From Aphelocoma coerulescens (lineage: Eukaryota; Chordata; Aves; Passeriformes; Corvidae): 64,000 nt of DNA. Location of the stretch: NCBI RefSeq assembly GCF_041296385.1, contig NW_027184085.1, positions 52,357,109 to 52,421,108 of the forward strand, in the 5' to 3' direction. A model generated the notes under the pieces. It ran no database searches and was not told where the DNA came from. It saw only the letters and a list, made by a program, of their open reading frames with translations. Numbering within the stretch: position 1 is the first letter of the stretch; the number at the start of each line of letters is the position of its first letter. A program made the translations under genes and the position numbers. Of this stretch, positions 13,866 through 24,675 are shown piece after piece.

Positions 13866-15610
13866 ACCACATAAAAAGCTTTACATAAGTCCAGATATCT
13901 GACATCTGTAATCCTTCCCTTATCCACTGATACAGTCACCCCATCATAGAAGGCCACTAGGTTGACCAGACAGGATTTTCCCTGGGTGATGCCATGCTGG
14001 CTGTCAAATCACCTCCCTGTTCTCCCTGTGCCTCAGCTCAGCTTCTAGGAGGATCTGTTCCATGATCTTCCCAGGCACAGAGGGAAAGCTGACAGGTGGA
14101 TTCTTCCCAGGGTCCTCCTTTCCACCATTTTTAAATATGGGTCCAATGTTTCCCTTTTTCTAGTCACTGGGAACTTCACCTGAGTGACATAACTTTTCAG
14201 ATATCATGGAGAGGAGCCTGACAACTGCATCAGCCAATTCCCTTAGGACAGAGGGATGTATTTCATCAGGTACCATAGATTTATGTATGTTCAGCTCCTC
14301 AGGTGGTATCAAAAAATACCTTTTCTTACAGTGCAGGAGATTTTGCTCCCCTAGGCCTGTCTTACAGACATTTCTCTTGAGAACTGTGGGAAGAGAGACT
14401 GACAGTGAAGACTGAGGCCAAAGAACTATTGAGTACCTCAGCTTTCCTCTTGTCTGCAGTTACCGGCTTTGCTTATTGCGTGGGCCCATTTTCTTTGCTG
14501 TTCTTTTCTGGCTGACATACCTGACATACCCTTGCTTGTTATTCTTGGCATTCCTTGCCAAGTTCAGATCCAGCAGTGCCTTGGCTTTGCTGACCTCATT
14601 CCTACACGATTGGATGGCCTTCCTATACTTTTTTCCAAATACCTGTCCCTTCTTCCACTGCTGATTTGCTTCTTGCCTTTTAGCTTAAAGTGCAGTTATC
14701 CACTCAGTTATGCAGTTTCTTGCCTTCCTGGACCAATTTCTTGCACCTTGGGATTGCAGTCTTGTATGCTCTATAGAAAGCATCCTTACAGATATCCCAG
14801 CTCTGTTCTACTCCCTTGTTCCTGAGGCCAATTTCCCAGGGTGTCTTATTGACTAATTCCTTGAAGAGCTGAAAGTTTGCTTTCCCAAAAGTCAGGGTCC
14901 TGACTTTACTCTTCACTGTCACACAAGAATGCAAATTCCATCAGCACATGATTATTTCAACCCAGGCTGCCTCCAGTCTTGACGTCACCGATTAGCTCAC
15001 TTGCATAGGTGCCCATCAGGTCCAGTGTGTCATCCCCTTTGGTAGGGCTCTTACGTGTCTTAAGAAGTTATCCTCAGTGCATTCCAGGAGTCTTTTGGAT
15101 TGACTACAGCTTGCTGTGCTACTTTTCCAACATATATGGGGGTGTTTTGTAGCTGGAGCCAGAAAACCTCATCAATAGTCTCTCCTTGATCAGGGGCCAT
15201 GTTGTAGGGACACCAGCCACAACATTCCCTTTGTTCCCCTGGTGTCTAATTCTTACCCATAACCATTTGACCTGCTCAGGACTGTTCTTCAGAGACAGCT
15301 TCACAATCTCTCCAACTCTTGACATAAAGAATAACTCCTCCACCCTTTCTTCCTCTCGCATCCCTCTGGAACAACCTTTAGCCATCAATATCTCCTTCCC
15401 AGTTATGGGAATCTTGCCATCAACTTTTGGTCATGGCAACTAGGTCATACCTGTTCAGCAGCATGGTGGCTTCCACTTCCTCCTGTTTGTTGCCTGTGTT
15501 GCATGCAATGAATGAAAGATGTTAGATGCTTCTCCTAAGGCTTTCTTCAACCTCCTCTGCCCTCCAGTCTGTTTCTTAGACTCATTCATGGTGTGAGCAG
15601 GGAATGAATC
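13866..15610 (-). mobile_element. CR1 LINE, 5' half (continuation)
   Basis: The CR1 continues after the LTR. On the minus strand it carries the N-terminal half of reverse transcriptase (about 13866-14330) and the linker segment. A translated piece at 14704-14934 contains FQLFKELVNKTPWE, a typical CR1 ORF2 linker. Part of the endonuclease follows: 15119-15388 contains SPEQVKWLWVRIR, typical of the CR1 endonuclease. It fades out near 15610. With the 3' half it makes about 2.85 kb of CR1 once the LTR is removed. All frames are broken. Confidence 0.87.
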
Positions 15611-16682
15611 TGTGTAATGTCAAATGATACAAGGCAGAACTTCTCATGCTCAGTAGCCCTTAGAGTGCTGGGATGATTGAATAAAATGTTTAAACAGAAT
15701 TAATGGAAGTTCTAGAGTTCTTGCAAGTGCAAGAGCCTGTAGTGTTTAGTCAAGTATAGCTCAGAAATGTATCCGCTACATTCTGCTCTGCACAGTTGTG
15801 TACTCTCCACCTAATGCAATCCTTCTGTTCTCATCCTGTACCTGTGCTCATCTTGTGCAGACACACAATAAACTCAAGCAGCAAAATTATAGAGAAATAA
15901 ATGGTGACACGTATACTGCAGAAGGACAAAAATGCTAGGAAATTCAGAGCAATATTCTTTATTTTTGTACCTTTCTTTTGGTTTTAAATATTTTATACCT
16001 GGTAAAAGCAATAATCTAAACATGAAGAATCTCTCTCTGTCTTATGTAGTATTTCCAAAAAGTAATTGTATTTGTCTGATTGTTTTGTATATGGCATAGT
16101 TTCCTTGACTGCCTTGAGCTGTTTTAATAGATGCATAATCTTGTGAATACCAGGTCCAATGAGTATTAACATTTTTATTTGCATTGATTCTCTCCTATTT
16201 TACTGAAGGCATCAAGTTCATAACAAGGACGATGAAAGTATTGCCCAATCATAAGGTACTATTAAAAAACCCACCACTTCTCTTCATGGTATCTGGAATA
16301 AACATGTTCTCCATAAACCTTGGATCTATTGAAAAAAGCTAGGGACACTGAGCACCTTGCAGAACAGGATTTCAGTATGTGCAGCAGTTCAGAAATGGCC
16401 TTTAAAATTCTGCTGTTGTCTTTGCCGCAAGGCATCTAACATATAAGAAGAATGTCCCAATTCTGGATTTCAGGCACTCTTTACACAGACAAAGTGCAAC
16501 TACATTTTTCTGCCCTATTTCCTCTCAAATTCTATCATAAATCATAAATAGCAATAAGCTGATGCTCATCAGTCCCTGTTTCCTCTGAAGCTAAAAGTGT
16601 TCACCACAGCTGTGTGGAGCTGCGCACAGAAGGTACAGAAAAATGTAAGGAATGGAGTAGGCAGTACCAAAGAATTTGTGAT
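15611..16682. other. No gene recognised
   Basis: AT-rich sequence between the CR1 and an old LTR. I see no convincing exon, RNA gene or repeat boundary. Confidence 0.45.
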
Positions 16683-16952
16683 TGTCCTGGTTCTGGCAGT
16701 AGCCAGGAATGATATGGCCAGGACCCAAAGTTTGTTCTATACCACCTCACCCCATTTCTGCGTTCGGGGAAACTGGGTCCATTCCAGGTCAGGTAGCCTG
16801 GCAGGGTCAGATGTTGTCAGGGATTCTGCATGGTGTAGTGGTGAGCACTCGCATGTGAATCATTTGCCTCTAGTACACTTTTGTTCTTAATGTTGTTACT
16901 GTTCATTTTCTTATCTCACTGCTGTTTCCAATAAATTATTCTTATTACAGCC
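16683..16952 (+). mobile_element. Old LTR, left part, split by ERV copy A
   Basis: It starts with tgtcctggttctggc, like several bird ERVL-type LTRs, and near its end has tgctgtttccaataaattat, an AATAAA polyadenylation signal in the usual LTR setting. The sequence resumes after copy A at 19156. Together the two parts read like one ageing LTR of roughly 370-380 bp into which copy A inserted. I could not identify a target duplication for this older LTR, so its outer limits and class are tentative. Confidence 0.55.
16947..16952. repeat. Target-site duplication of ERV copy A, left
   Basis: The six bases acagcc stand directly before the left LTR of copy A and recur directly after its right LTR at 19150-19155. 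This defines the insertion as 16953-19149. A 6-bp duplication is typical of ERVK-like and alpharetroviral integrases. Confidence 0.85.
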
Positions 16953-17227
16953 TGCTGCAGTGAGGATACTGTAACACACCTATATCAAACCAGGAGTCCT
17001 GTGGAAAAGAAATATATATGGACGGATTCTTGCTAGATGTTTCAGAGATGTTTATTTCCCCAGCCGCATGGCCGGGCTCTGCCGAGGAACTGTTCCAGTC
17101 ACGGGACCCGAGGGTCCTTGCCCGCGCAGGGGAACACAAAACAGCCAATGGGGAACGAGGCTGACCAGAGCAGGGAAACCCCGTGCCTCCCCTCAGGGCT
17201 ACATGGCGGGGGGAGGAGACCTCAACA
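16953..17227 (-). repeat. 3' LTR of ERV copy A
   Basis: 275 bp, the downstream LTR relative to the minus-strand transcript. The plus-strand left end reads tgctgcag where the other three LTRs of the family have tgttacag, so two terminal bases have changed. It contains an inverted CCAAT box (ccaatgggg near 17143 on the plus strand) and AATAAA on the minus strand (tttatt near 17050). Confidence 0.88.
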
Positions 17228-17444
17228 TTTCACCCGTTTTATTTTAATAAAAGGAGAATGAAGACAACTGGATAAACGTAACAAGAACAGTTTCAAAACA
17301 AAACAAGCCACCCTCCTGAGTCCCCAGATGTCCAAACAGATTCTCTGGAACATTCTACGGCTGACAGAAGGGAGACAGAGCTCTCTGGACATGCCTGTGG
17401 GGAAACTGAGGCAGGAGAGGGTTCAATCTCTTCCCTCCTCCTTT

Positions 17445-17966
17445 TCATCCCCCCATCGGCATCGGAGAGGAATTGTAGGGAAATGGAATTGTATAAGGAA
17501 GCCATGGGGTGAAAAACGGATTAGGAATACACTGGGGGTAATAGGACATAGGGTAAAAGGGAAAGGTGGGATTAGGAAAGGGAGACTGTAGGGGGGGTTT
17601 ACAATGGACATATTGTCTAACATGACTACGATTTTTTGCATATACACTGCCTTTCACAGGAACGCCATCAGGCCCAGTGACCTGCGATGCTTGTAACCCT
17701 TTTCTACCTTGTATGATTTTGAATTCCACCACCTCTCCATCTCCCAAGCTTGGGATGCATTTTTCAGGGTTATTCTTTTTAATAGCAGTTCTATGCATGA
17801 ATATGTCTTGCTGGTTATCACATCTTGTTATAAAACCATAATTTTGTTTAACATTATACCATTTCACTATCCCTAAGTTCTTAGCTACTATGGTCTTTTC
17901 CTTTTTCCGAGTGGCTGCTGTTTTCTGTCTCGCTGCGTCTTTGCTCTCTCTTTTGGTCGCTCCCAT
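17445..17966 (-). CDS. Y-box-like cold-shock domain protein encoded in ERV copy A
   Basis: A 173-codon open frame. Residues ~28-110 form a cold-shock domain of the vertebrate Y-box type: VKWYNV (Trp36), NYGFI (Phe45, RNP1) and DIFMH (Phe56, His58, RNP2) keep the aromatic and His residues that stack on single-stranded RNA or DNA. KKNNP, GDGE and VTGPDGVPVKGS match the characteristic Y-box extension. After the domain, YAKNRSHVRQY still resembles the stretch that follows the domain in YBX proteins. Residues ~120-173 are Pro/Phe/Tyr rich, and the last 27 are identical to copy B. The Met at 17966 has A at -3 and G at +4. An in-frame TGA lies about 45 bases upstream, so here the domain is no longer joined to Gag. 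Whether it is translated is unknown. It could be a relic. Confidence 0.75.
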   Translation of the reverse strand: MGATKRESKDAARQKTAATRKKEKTIVAKNLGIVKWYNVKQNYGFITRCDNQQDIFMHRTAIKKNNPEKCIPSLGDGEVVEFKIIQGRKGLQASQVTGPDGVPVKGSVYAKNRSHVRQYVHCKPPLQSPFPNPTFPFYPMSYYPQCIPNPFFTPWLPYTIPFPYNSSPMPMGG

Positions 17967-18460
17967 GTTGGAATTGTCAGCGCTGCTGGTTCCTGCGTGC
18001 TTTTCCCGGGGTCACGTTCGGGGCCGCGCGGGCCGGGCCGGGCCGCGCCGCTCCGTTCTCCGTGCGTCGCCTCCTCTGGTCGCAGCTGCATTGCCACTGC
18101 CAGGCGCTGCATCTCGGCCAGGCCCCCGAGCGATGACCCCTCTGCACTCTGCTCCAGCGCGCGTTTCGGCTGAGCGCGGCTCCGCTCCACCGCCACCGGC
18201 CGCCGCCCGCGCGCCGCCCCTCTCGTTCGGGCGCTCACAGGGCTCGCTCCACCACGCGCTGCGCGGGGCCGGGCGGGCACTGCCGGGTCGCGCCGCTCCC
18301 GCTGCTCCCCGTTCCGCCACCGACACTGCAGCTCGCGTGGCTCCGCCCGCGCACGGGAACCGTCTCGCTGCTGCTCACAGAGCGCTCGGTGCACATGGCC
18401 GAGGCCGCACGGTCCCTGAGCCAGGCTTCCCTTCGCCAGGGCACAGCTGACATTGCTCAA
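17888..18460 (-). pseudogene. GC-rich Arg-rich linker of copy A, frame broken
   Basis: A strongly GC- and CpG-rich block between the Gag remnant and the cold-shock domain. It is open in one minus-strand frame for 190 codons, with low-complexity Arg/Ala/Gly/Pro composition. That frame then runs out of phase into the start of the cold-shock frame, so the linker and domain are separated by frameshift in this copy. The corresponding segment of copy B (about 50525-51145) is in frame with both neighbours. It has no recognisable fold. It may come from the GC-rich 5' part of the captured mRNA or be original Gag sequence. Confidence 0.5.
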
Positions 18461-18776
18461 CAGTCTCGGTAATTAAGTAATATTCACGAAAATATTCTTT
18501 CATCGGCATATATTTTGACTCAAATATTAACTGGGTCCAAACGGTCTTCCAAAAGCCCTTGGTAATAATTAAATCCCAAGAAACATAGAAAAAGTTCTTA
18601 AACAACCATGCCAGGAAGTGTTTCAGTTCTTTCTGAGCTTGAATCAAGCTAAAATTTACAAATCGTTGTTTAAGAATCATTTTAAGTTTAAGATAAATGT
18701 CCATATGCGGTTCTGAAAGCCAAGTCTTCCCACGGTTCCTCCACAGTTTAGATATGGAATAGCAAAACAAAACCAC
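18375..18776 (-). pseudogene. Matrix-like Gag N-terminus of ERV copy A, degenerate
   Basis: A 133-codon frame that aligns by eye with residues 4-95 of the copy B protein. Shared landmarks are LSEP, a FLAWLFKNFFYVSWDL segment against copy B's [16 protein letters not shown], and GFWKTVW against CFWNEIW. The position of copy B's initiator ATG reads GTG here, and a 1-base indel a few codons downstream changes phase. The authentic Gag start is therefore lost and the listed Met lies in what should be leader. The frame ends in the GC-rich linker before reaching the cold-shock domain. I read it as a decayed retroviral matrix-type domain. The family is inferred from the alpha-helical, Trp/Phe-rich pattern and its place directly after the leader. 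Confidence 0.6.
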
Positions 18777-18804
18777 GAAGAGGAATCCAAAGTTTCTGGG
18801 GTTT

Positions 18805-18810
18805 ACTCAC
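18805..18810 (-). promoter_or_regulatory. Candidate 5' splice donor in leader of copy A
   Basis: The minus strand reads GTGAGTAAA here, a near-consensus donor placed ~55 bases inside the 5' LTR. The same GTGAGTAAA is found at the equivalent place in copy B despite other divergence of the leader. Confidence 0.5.
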
Positions 18811-18844
18811 ACAAATCAGTTGCTTAGGGATCGGGGATCGTTCT

Positions 18845-18862
18845 GCTCACAATTCTCTACCA
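18845..18862 (-). other. Primer-binding site of ERV copy A
   Basis: Three bases inside the 5' LTR the minus strand reads TGGTAGAGAATTGTGAGC. A primer-binding site must begin TGG. Allowing one extra base and two changes, this resembles the complement of the 3' end of a vertebrate tRNA-Ala (which ends ...ATTCTCCACCA). It does not look like the Lys, Trp or Pro sites common in other retroviruses. Confidence 0.5.
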
Positions 18863-18865
18863 TTT

Positions 18866-19149
18866 TGTTACAGTGAGGATACTGTAACACGCCTATATCA
18901 AACCAGGAGTCCCGTGGAAAAGAAATATATATATCTGGACGGATTCTTGCTAGATGTTTCAGAGATGTTTATTTCCCCAGCCGCATGGCCGGGCTCTGCC
19001 GAGGAACTGCTACCGTCAGGACCCGAGGTCCTTGCCCGCGCAGGGGAACACAAAACAACCAATGGGGAACGAGGCTGACCAGGGGCAGGGAAACCCCGTG
19101 CCTCCCTCAGGGCTCCCAGGGCTACATGGCGGGGGGGGAGACCCCGACA
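18866..19149 (-). repeat. 5' LTR of ERV copy A
   Basis: 284 bp, the promoter-side LTR for the minus-strand transcript, with TGTTACAG at the plus-strand left end and CCCCGACA at the right. It differs from its partner at 16953-17227 by scattered substitutions, a 4-bp TA-type expansion and a 9-bp insertion near cccagggct. It carries an inverted CCAAT box and AATAAA on the minus strand. Confidence 0.88.
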
Positions 19150-19155
19150 ACAGCC
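19150..19155. repeat. Target-site duplication of ERV copy A, right
   Basis: acagcc directly after the right LTR, matching 16947-16952. Confidence 0.85.
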
Positions 19156-19265
19156 CATGACACCTTTTGTCCTTCCAGTTATTCTCTCCAGCTTGTCACC
19201 AGAGGGGAGGGGATAAGGAATGAGCAGCAGTTCATGGTTTGGGATGTTTCAGTGGGAACACTGAA
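19156..19265 (+). mobile_element. Old LTR, right part
   Basis: Joining this to 16952 restores a continuous LTR-like 3' end: aataaattattcttattacagcc followed by catgacaccttttgtccttc and ctctccagcttgtcaccaga, which reads like the U5 of bird ERVL-type LTRs. The right limit is a guess. Confidence 0.45.
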
Positions 19266-22200
19266 TGGGGAGTACCATTTGTAAGCCATGACAGTGAACC
19301 ACGTGTGTAGAATACAGATTAGCAAAATGGACCATTTTCTCATGTGCACTGCACAGTCCACCAACTGATTTACCCAAGCTGTCAATATGACTACAATATT
19401 TATTGTGAAATTCTGTTTAAAAGCATGTAATTTAAAACCCTGCTAGTAGGCAAGCTGCTAGAAAATGAGACTATCAGAGTTGGAACTAACTTTTTGAACG
19501 AGCAGAGTGCATACAGCATAAGACTTAAAGAAAGTTTCCCACATGAATGCAGAAAATGAATGTTATACTTCCTGGATTTTTTTTTTTCAATCATTTAAAG
19601 CACCCATGTGGCTGAAGAAGAGCATAATTTACATAAACTTTTAAAATGGCAGGCCATGAAATTTTTCTCCAGAGAGTGTCTGTATATAAGTACTGTGCAA
19701 AGCATTTCCTTTTTTCTGAAGTTCTCAAGGTCTTCAGAATAAAAGCCACTGCCATATGTGTCCACGTATTTGTTGAAAGAACTTCATAAGGACATTATAA
19801 TGCCATAAGTATATATAAATAGCTTATGTACAGTAAAATAAAGAGATTGATGCTTTGGATTCTCTTAGATCAGAAGCTCTAAATTGAGCTCTTAATAACT
19901 AAAAAGTGAAATGAATAATGACCTGGGTTTGGTGACCCACACTAGATTCAGATGAATACAAATTATCTAAAGTTCTAATGTTTTTTTTAGACCTTTTTAA
20001 GGCTCTTGTAATTTTTTTCTTTTTCATAGCTGAGATGATCCAAAGAAATCCAAAGAAGATAAAATATTTCCAGTGGCATTTTGTTATTTTCCCTAACCTT
20101 CTCAATACATCATTTGTATACAAAGTAGAGAAAACTAAAGTGCTTGCGTCTAAACAAAAATACATTTCTGAGGAGTAGATCTTACTAGTAAAACACTCAG
20201 TCTAAGAAGTTTCTGGAGCTAAAAAAAGGAAGAAAAAGCAACAGCAGTACCTCATATTCCCTCATTTTCCTCTTTCCATCCCATACAGTAGTGAAGATTT
20301 GTGAAGTCATTTATCTGCACAGATGGAAAGATCATTCCTGCATCATCCATGCTCATGATGTCCTTTCTCATGTGCATATTTATGCCTTCTTTCAAGGTTC
20401 AAGTCATGGTGTTTCATATTTCTCTTTTTTGATCTGTATTAACCGAATTGCAGCATCCTCCAAAATGCTTACAAAGTTTAAAAAAATAGAGATGCTCTAG
20501 CAAAATGTTGGTATTTGTTACTTTTCTTCCTTGGGCTATTTGTCCCACTGCCTTCTGTACCACCTGTAGTTCTAACTTATCTACTGGAAAGGCAAATGTC
20601 ATTTGGAAGGATCAACAGTGTCGGACTTTATATCAATATGCATGTATGCAAATTGCATATGCATATTATATATGCATAACTATCACCAAGTTCATAAGTT
20701 CTGTGTTTTCAGCTTTGACACTTTTTTCTGCAGCCTTGAGTCTTTGTAGATAACTTCCTTGCACATTCTTTGAGGCTACAAAGCAAGAAGAGTTTTGCAC
20801 TTAGATATCACTCAGAACACAACACTGATTCTGACATTGGTATTTCAGTACTATTGGCATGCCCAGTGTGTACAATCAAATAATCACCTGAATATAAGCA
20901 TTTAATAGCCATAATGAATGATATGCGCATAAAGCCCTGTATTAAGATCCACAGGTCTGAGCAGCTTAATTTTCGCTAAGTCCTGCAAAACCAGCAGAAA
21001 TATTTCAATTATTTTTGTTTTTTCCTTATTTTTCAGCTTAGTACTATCAACATTAAACTTTCAGTTTCTTAGAATTTGCACTAGTTCTCCAGAATCCTGT
21101 ATACTATCCTATTTCCCCCCGATCTCAGAAGCTCTGATGTGTTTTAGGAATAGTACCTAACCAGAAATCAGAGTGCTAAGATGATTTAGCCAACTTTGCC
21201 CCTATGATCTTAGGTAATGATAGCTCAGGCAGACTGAAGACACAGCTTAGGTGATGGTTTTATCAACTGCCTGATGGATTAGGAGAATTTTCTACTGGAG
21301 GCTATGAGAAGTCTCTTGAGACCTCAGCTCCTCCCACACTGAGGGCTGTTGAATCACTTTCCTTCGTGGTTCTTCCATACCACAATACAACCAGTGAAAA
21401 ATCCCTCACAAAGGCAGCACATGCTTTTTTACTGTTTTTACTTTGTCTAAAGGTATATTAGCTTCATTTTTCTGAAAAACACCCTTCTCTTATCTGACTC
21501 AAGCTCTTTCTTCCAAACAAGACTACTTTCTACATTAAGTTTCTCAGAAAGCACATGAAGACATTTAACAGAGAGAACTCTGAATAGGTTTCAACAGAGT
21601 CTGATAGGTAAAAGTAACACTGTCAAAATGTAGTCATAGACTTACTGCATTATTACATTTTTAGATAATTTCTAGATGCCATAATACTTATGGTTGGCTA
21701 GGCAACAGTCTGATATTCTTGGAGAATGGTATAAACATATGTGAAGAAAAATTTTAGGAATTGAGAACATAGAGAGATGCTTAGTGTCCACTAGTGAAAA
21801 CTAGCATAGGTGGATAGATACTAATCTTTATCCTTAATTTAAATTAGGAGGAACTTAATTAATTGTTATTTCAAGCCTTAATTACTAAAAATCTGTTTTA
21901 TGAACAGTGAAAATTATGGAGGAGAGTCATACAATTTACTTTTACACCAAAAATGGCACATTGTCTTGTCTCTGATGAATATGAGAAAGAGAGGAAAAGC
22001 AAAATATTGGCAGTGTTGATAATATTTTTAATGCAATTTTATTTTTGGAAGGAGAGATAATGCCAATGACCTGAGCATGCTGGTTCTTCTACTAAAAGAG
22101 TACTTATTGATGATCCTACTGTAGACTTGGAGATCAACACCTTCCAATCACAGACCAGTTAAAGTTTCTGGGTGCTGTAGTGAATGGGATGCAGGAGAGG

Positions 22201-23324
22201 ATAGTGTCTGCTATTCTTAAATATACCATTGTATATTAACAACCTGCAATACAGATTATCTGTGATACAGAATCCATGTATCAACAACTGCCTAACAATA
22301 GAATATTGAAGGTTTTTCCCTCTTGTGCCATAAAGTCTAAACCAGGTAGTGAAGGATCAGAAGAGACAGCTTGCTTGTTCTGTCCCTTGCAGAATAATTT
22401 TTTAGTCCTTTAGAGTTTTCAATACATATATTAAAGAAAACACAACCAAGTAATTTCTAATATATATATTCATTGATTCTACCTGCTAGGTAAGAAGATT
22501 TTTTTGGAAGGATGAATTTGGCTTTTACTCTTAGATGCCAGTAAGTTTAATCACTTCATAGATTAAATTAAGTCTTAGATCATGACATGATCTACAATCC
22601 ATGTAACATCACGGCATGAGCTAGGGCTGCTTGCTACACACAAATATTAGGATTTGCTCGGGTATATTCTTTACGTAATGTTCAGCTAGAAGGCAGTGCT
22701 AAAAGCAATTCTGTTATTACACCTTATTTTGAAAAGGTTGAAAATAAAACATTATTACGTATGAGGCAGTAAAACTAAATATAAGTAGGATTTGCTCTGT
22801 GCATGCTTTAAAGTCACAATGGACAAAGCTCACACCTGATTTTCAATCTGCTCCACTCCTTGTATACCCACACTAACTTAGTCAGTGATCAGGATGTGTA
22901 AACAGTGCCTAATGGGCCCTTTTAAATCTAATGTCCTCAGCTGAACACTGATGACAGAAGGGGAAACAGGAGACTCACTCTACAGATGGACCAGGATCCA
23001 GCTTTCTTCGGCAAATTTACATCAGGGATAAATAATTTGCCTGCTGTAATTAAAAAAAAATGTAAATATCAAAATGTGCAAATGACAGTGAAAATTCTTG
23101 TACACACAGGATATAAAAAATTATTATTTATGTGGTTAGTAAATGAATCACAGACACTACATAGCCTGTATAAGTTAATCTCTGATATTTATCAAAAAAG
23201 TAGGAATGCAAATATCTACATAAAAGAGAATATAGAGAGAAAAAAAGATGGGTTGAAAAAACAGCCCTCTGGAATATGAAATGATTCTACATGGTGAAGG
23301 ATCTTTAAACTTTCCTCCCGTCAC
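19266..23324. other. No gene recognised; AT-rich DNA
   Basis: About 4 kb of AT-rich single-copy sequence. It contains a patch of overlapping ATGCAT/TATGCA motifs at about 20635-20680. No exon, RNA gene or transposon end was recognised. Confidence 0.45.
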
Positions 23325-23508
23325 TGTAAAATGTGTTGCCAAACTTTGGAATTGACTGCCCATGGAAGTGGTGGAGTCACCATCCCCAGAGGTGTACAAG
23401 AAGAAACTGTATGTGGCATGTCTAGTTGACAAGGTGGTGATCTGTCAAGGTTTGGACTCAATGATCCTGGAGCTCTACTCCAACCTAAATGATTCTGTGA
23501 TTCTCTGC
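23325..23508 (+). mobile_element. CR1 LINE 3' tail
   Basis: A short 5'-truncated tail. Landmarks are catggaagtggtggagtcac, ggtttggactcaatgatcct and the terminal ccaacctaaatgattctgtg with ttct repeats. It consists of the end of ORF2 and the 3' untranslated region only. Confidence 0.85.
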
Positions 23509-24675
23509 TTATATTTAGCAGGAAACAGGGAGATCATAATTTGTAATCATAATAGAATTTATAAGTTCATTTAATGAAATGATTCTTCACTACATAAAGT
23601 AGTAAAATTTTGACTGACCAAGAGAGGAAAAGTCTTTCCCCATAATAAAATAATCCAGAGACTGATTCCATCATTTGAAATTAATTGGAAGACCATAGAA
23701 TTGATTCCAGGGCATTTTAGGTCATTAGCGAACGTGGCAGGTCTCCAGTCCAACATGCAGCTCATTGACCTGGTTGATGAGTGTTTTATCCCATGGGAAC
23801 TGGAGGGATTCAAGGAGGGATTGGACCTACTGTCCCACCATGATCACCAGGGAAAATCTTCTTCCTGATTTAAGCCCCTCTGTCCCTGCTCAGCTTTGTG
23901 CTGAACAGAATACAGGACCGTCTCCCCAGATTCTTCCCCAGTCCCATAAGAACATCTGTCAGGGCTCTCCCTGCCTAGGACATGGCTATGCAGTACTCCT
24001 ATCCCAAGCTCATGGAGGTCCCCTCAGCTCCTTTCACTTGCCAGTCCTAGTCCCAGTGAAAAGCAAGTCCTATTCTCACACATATTGAACAAGTGAAGGA
24101 TTCAATATTTTTTCTGACGGGTTGAAGGCATTTTGAATGGTGCCCCAAGTATTTAGCAATTTTTCATGGTTTGTAATGCATGAAATAAACTGAAATGAAT
24201 TATTTGCACATCAATTTCAAAAAAATTTAATTCTCATAAATAAAGGGTATTTGGCAATCTGCCCTGTCATCTAGCAAGTGTGACTGCCTTTCCCAGAAGA
24301 GCAACTTCTGATGCATGTGGTGCAACACAGACAAAGTCTGGCAGTGTGATATTGTTCCAAGGAGAGACACACCTGGAAGATGGCATTGTGCTGACAGGTG
24401 TGCACGAAGTTATACATATGGTTATTCTATTTATTTAAGTAGCTGACTGCTCTGGAGAGGACTACTAGCATTCAGATAATTTTCCTAGTCCTCTCTGTGA
24501 ACTCTTCTATCTGCTGAACATGCCTCCAGCACACACAATATCACTTTCTCTGCTTCTCAGGAACTGTGCAGAAATCCAGAGAAAAAATTAAAGTAGAGGT
24601 GGAAAGATAAGGGAGCAGGGAGGCATGGGGGAGCAAGCTGTTCTTATTTTTTCTCTTTTTTCTCTTTTTTCTCCC
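23509..24675. other. No gene recognised
   Basis: Single-copy sequence. A segment at about 23740-24070 is richer in GC than its surroundings and open in one plus-strand frame for 107 codons, but shows no domain. It may be an old repeat. Confidence 0.4.

Larger units (their letters stand above)
16953..19149 (-). mobile_element. Endogenous retrovirus with captured Y-box domain, copy A (old)
   Basis: A 2.2-kb minus-strand element with two LTRs (16953-17227 and 18866-19149), a 6-bp target duplication, a primer-binding site and a short internal region of 1638 bp. There is no trace of protease, reverse transcriptase, integrase or envelope. In transcription order the interior has a leader, a matrix-like Gag remnant, a very GC-rich linker, a cold-shock domain frame and a 3' untranslated part. 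Its closest relative in the window is copy B at 49569-51827, which has the same order of parts. The two LTRs of copy A differ by a number of substitutions and small indels, so this copy is clearly older than copy B. It must be non-autonomous and would have needed proteins from another retrovirus to move. Confidence 0.88.

Noticed and set aside
16815..16880. tRNA-like stretch tggtgtagtggtgagcact (box A match)
   Set aside because: No box B, no cloverleaf and no proper acceptor stem; it lies within an old LTR.
17890..18450. 186-codon plus-strand frame
   Set aside because: Antisense shadow of the GC-rich linker of ERV copy A; low complexity, no domain.
20635..20680. Cluster of ATGCAT/ATGCAAAT motifs resembling octamer sites
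   Set aside because: Alternating AT-rich low-complexity sequence gives such motifs by chance; no other regulatory signal is seen.
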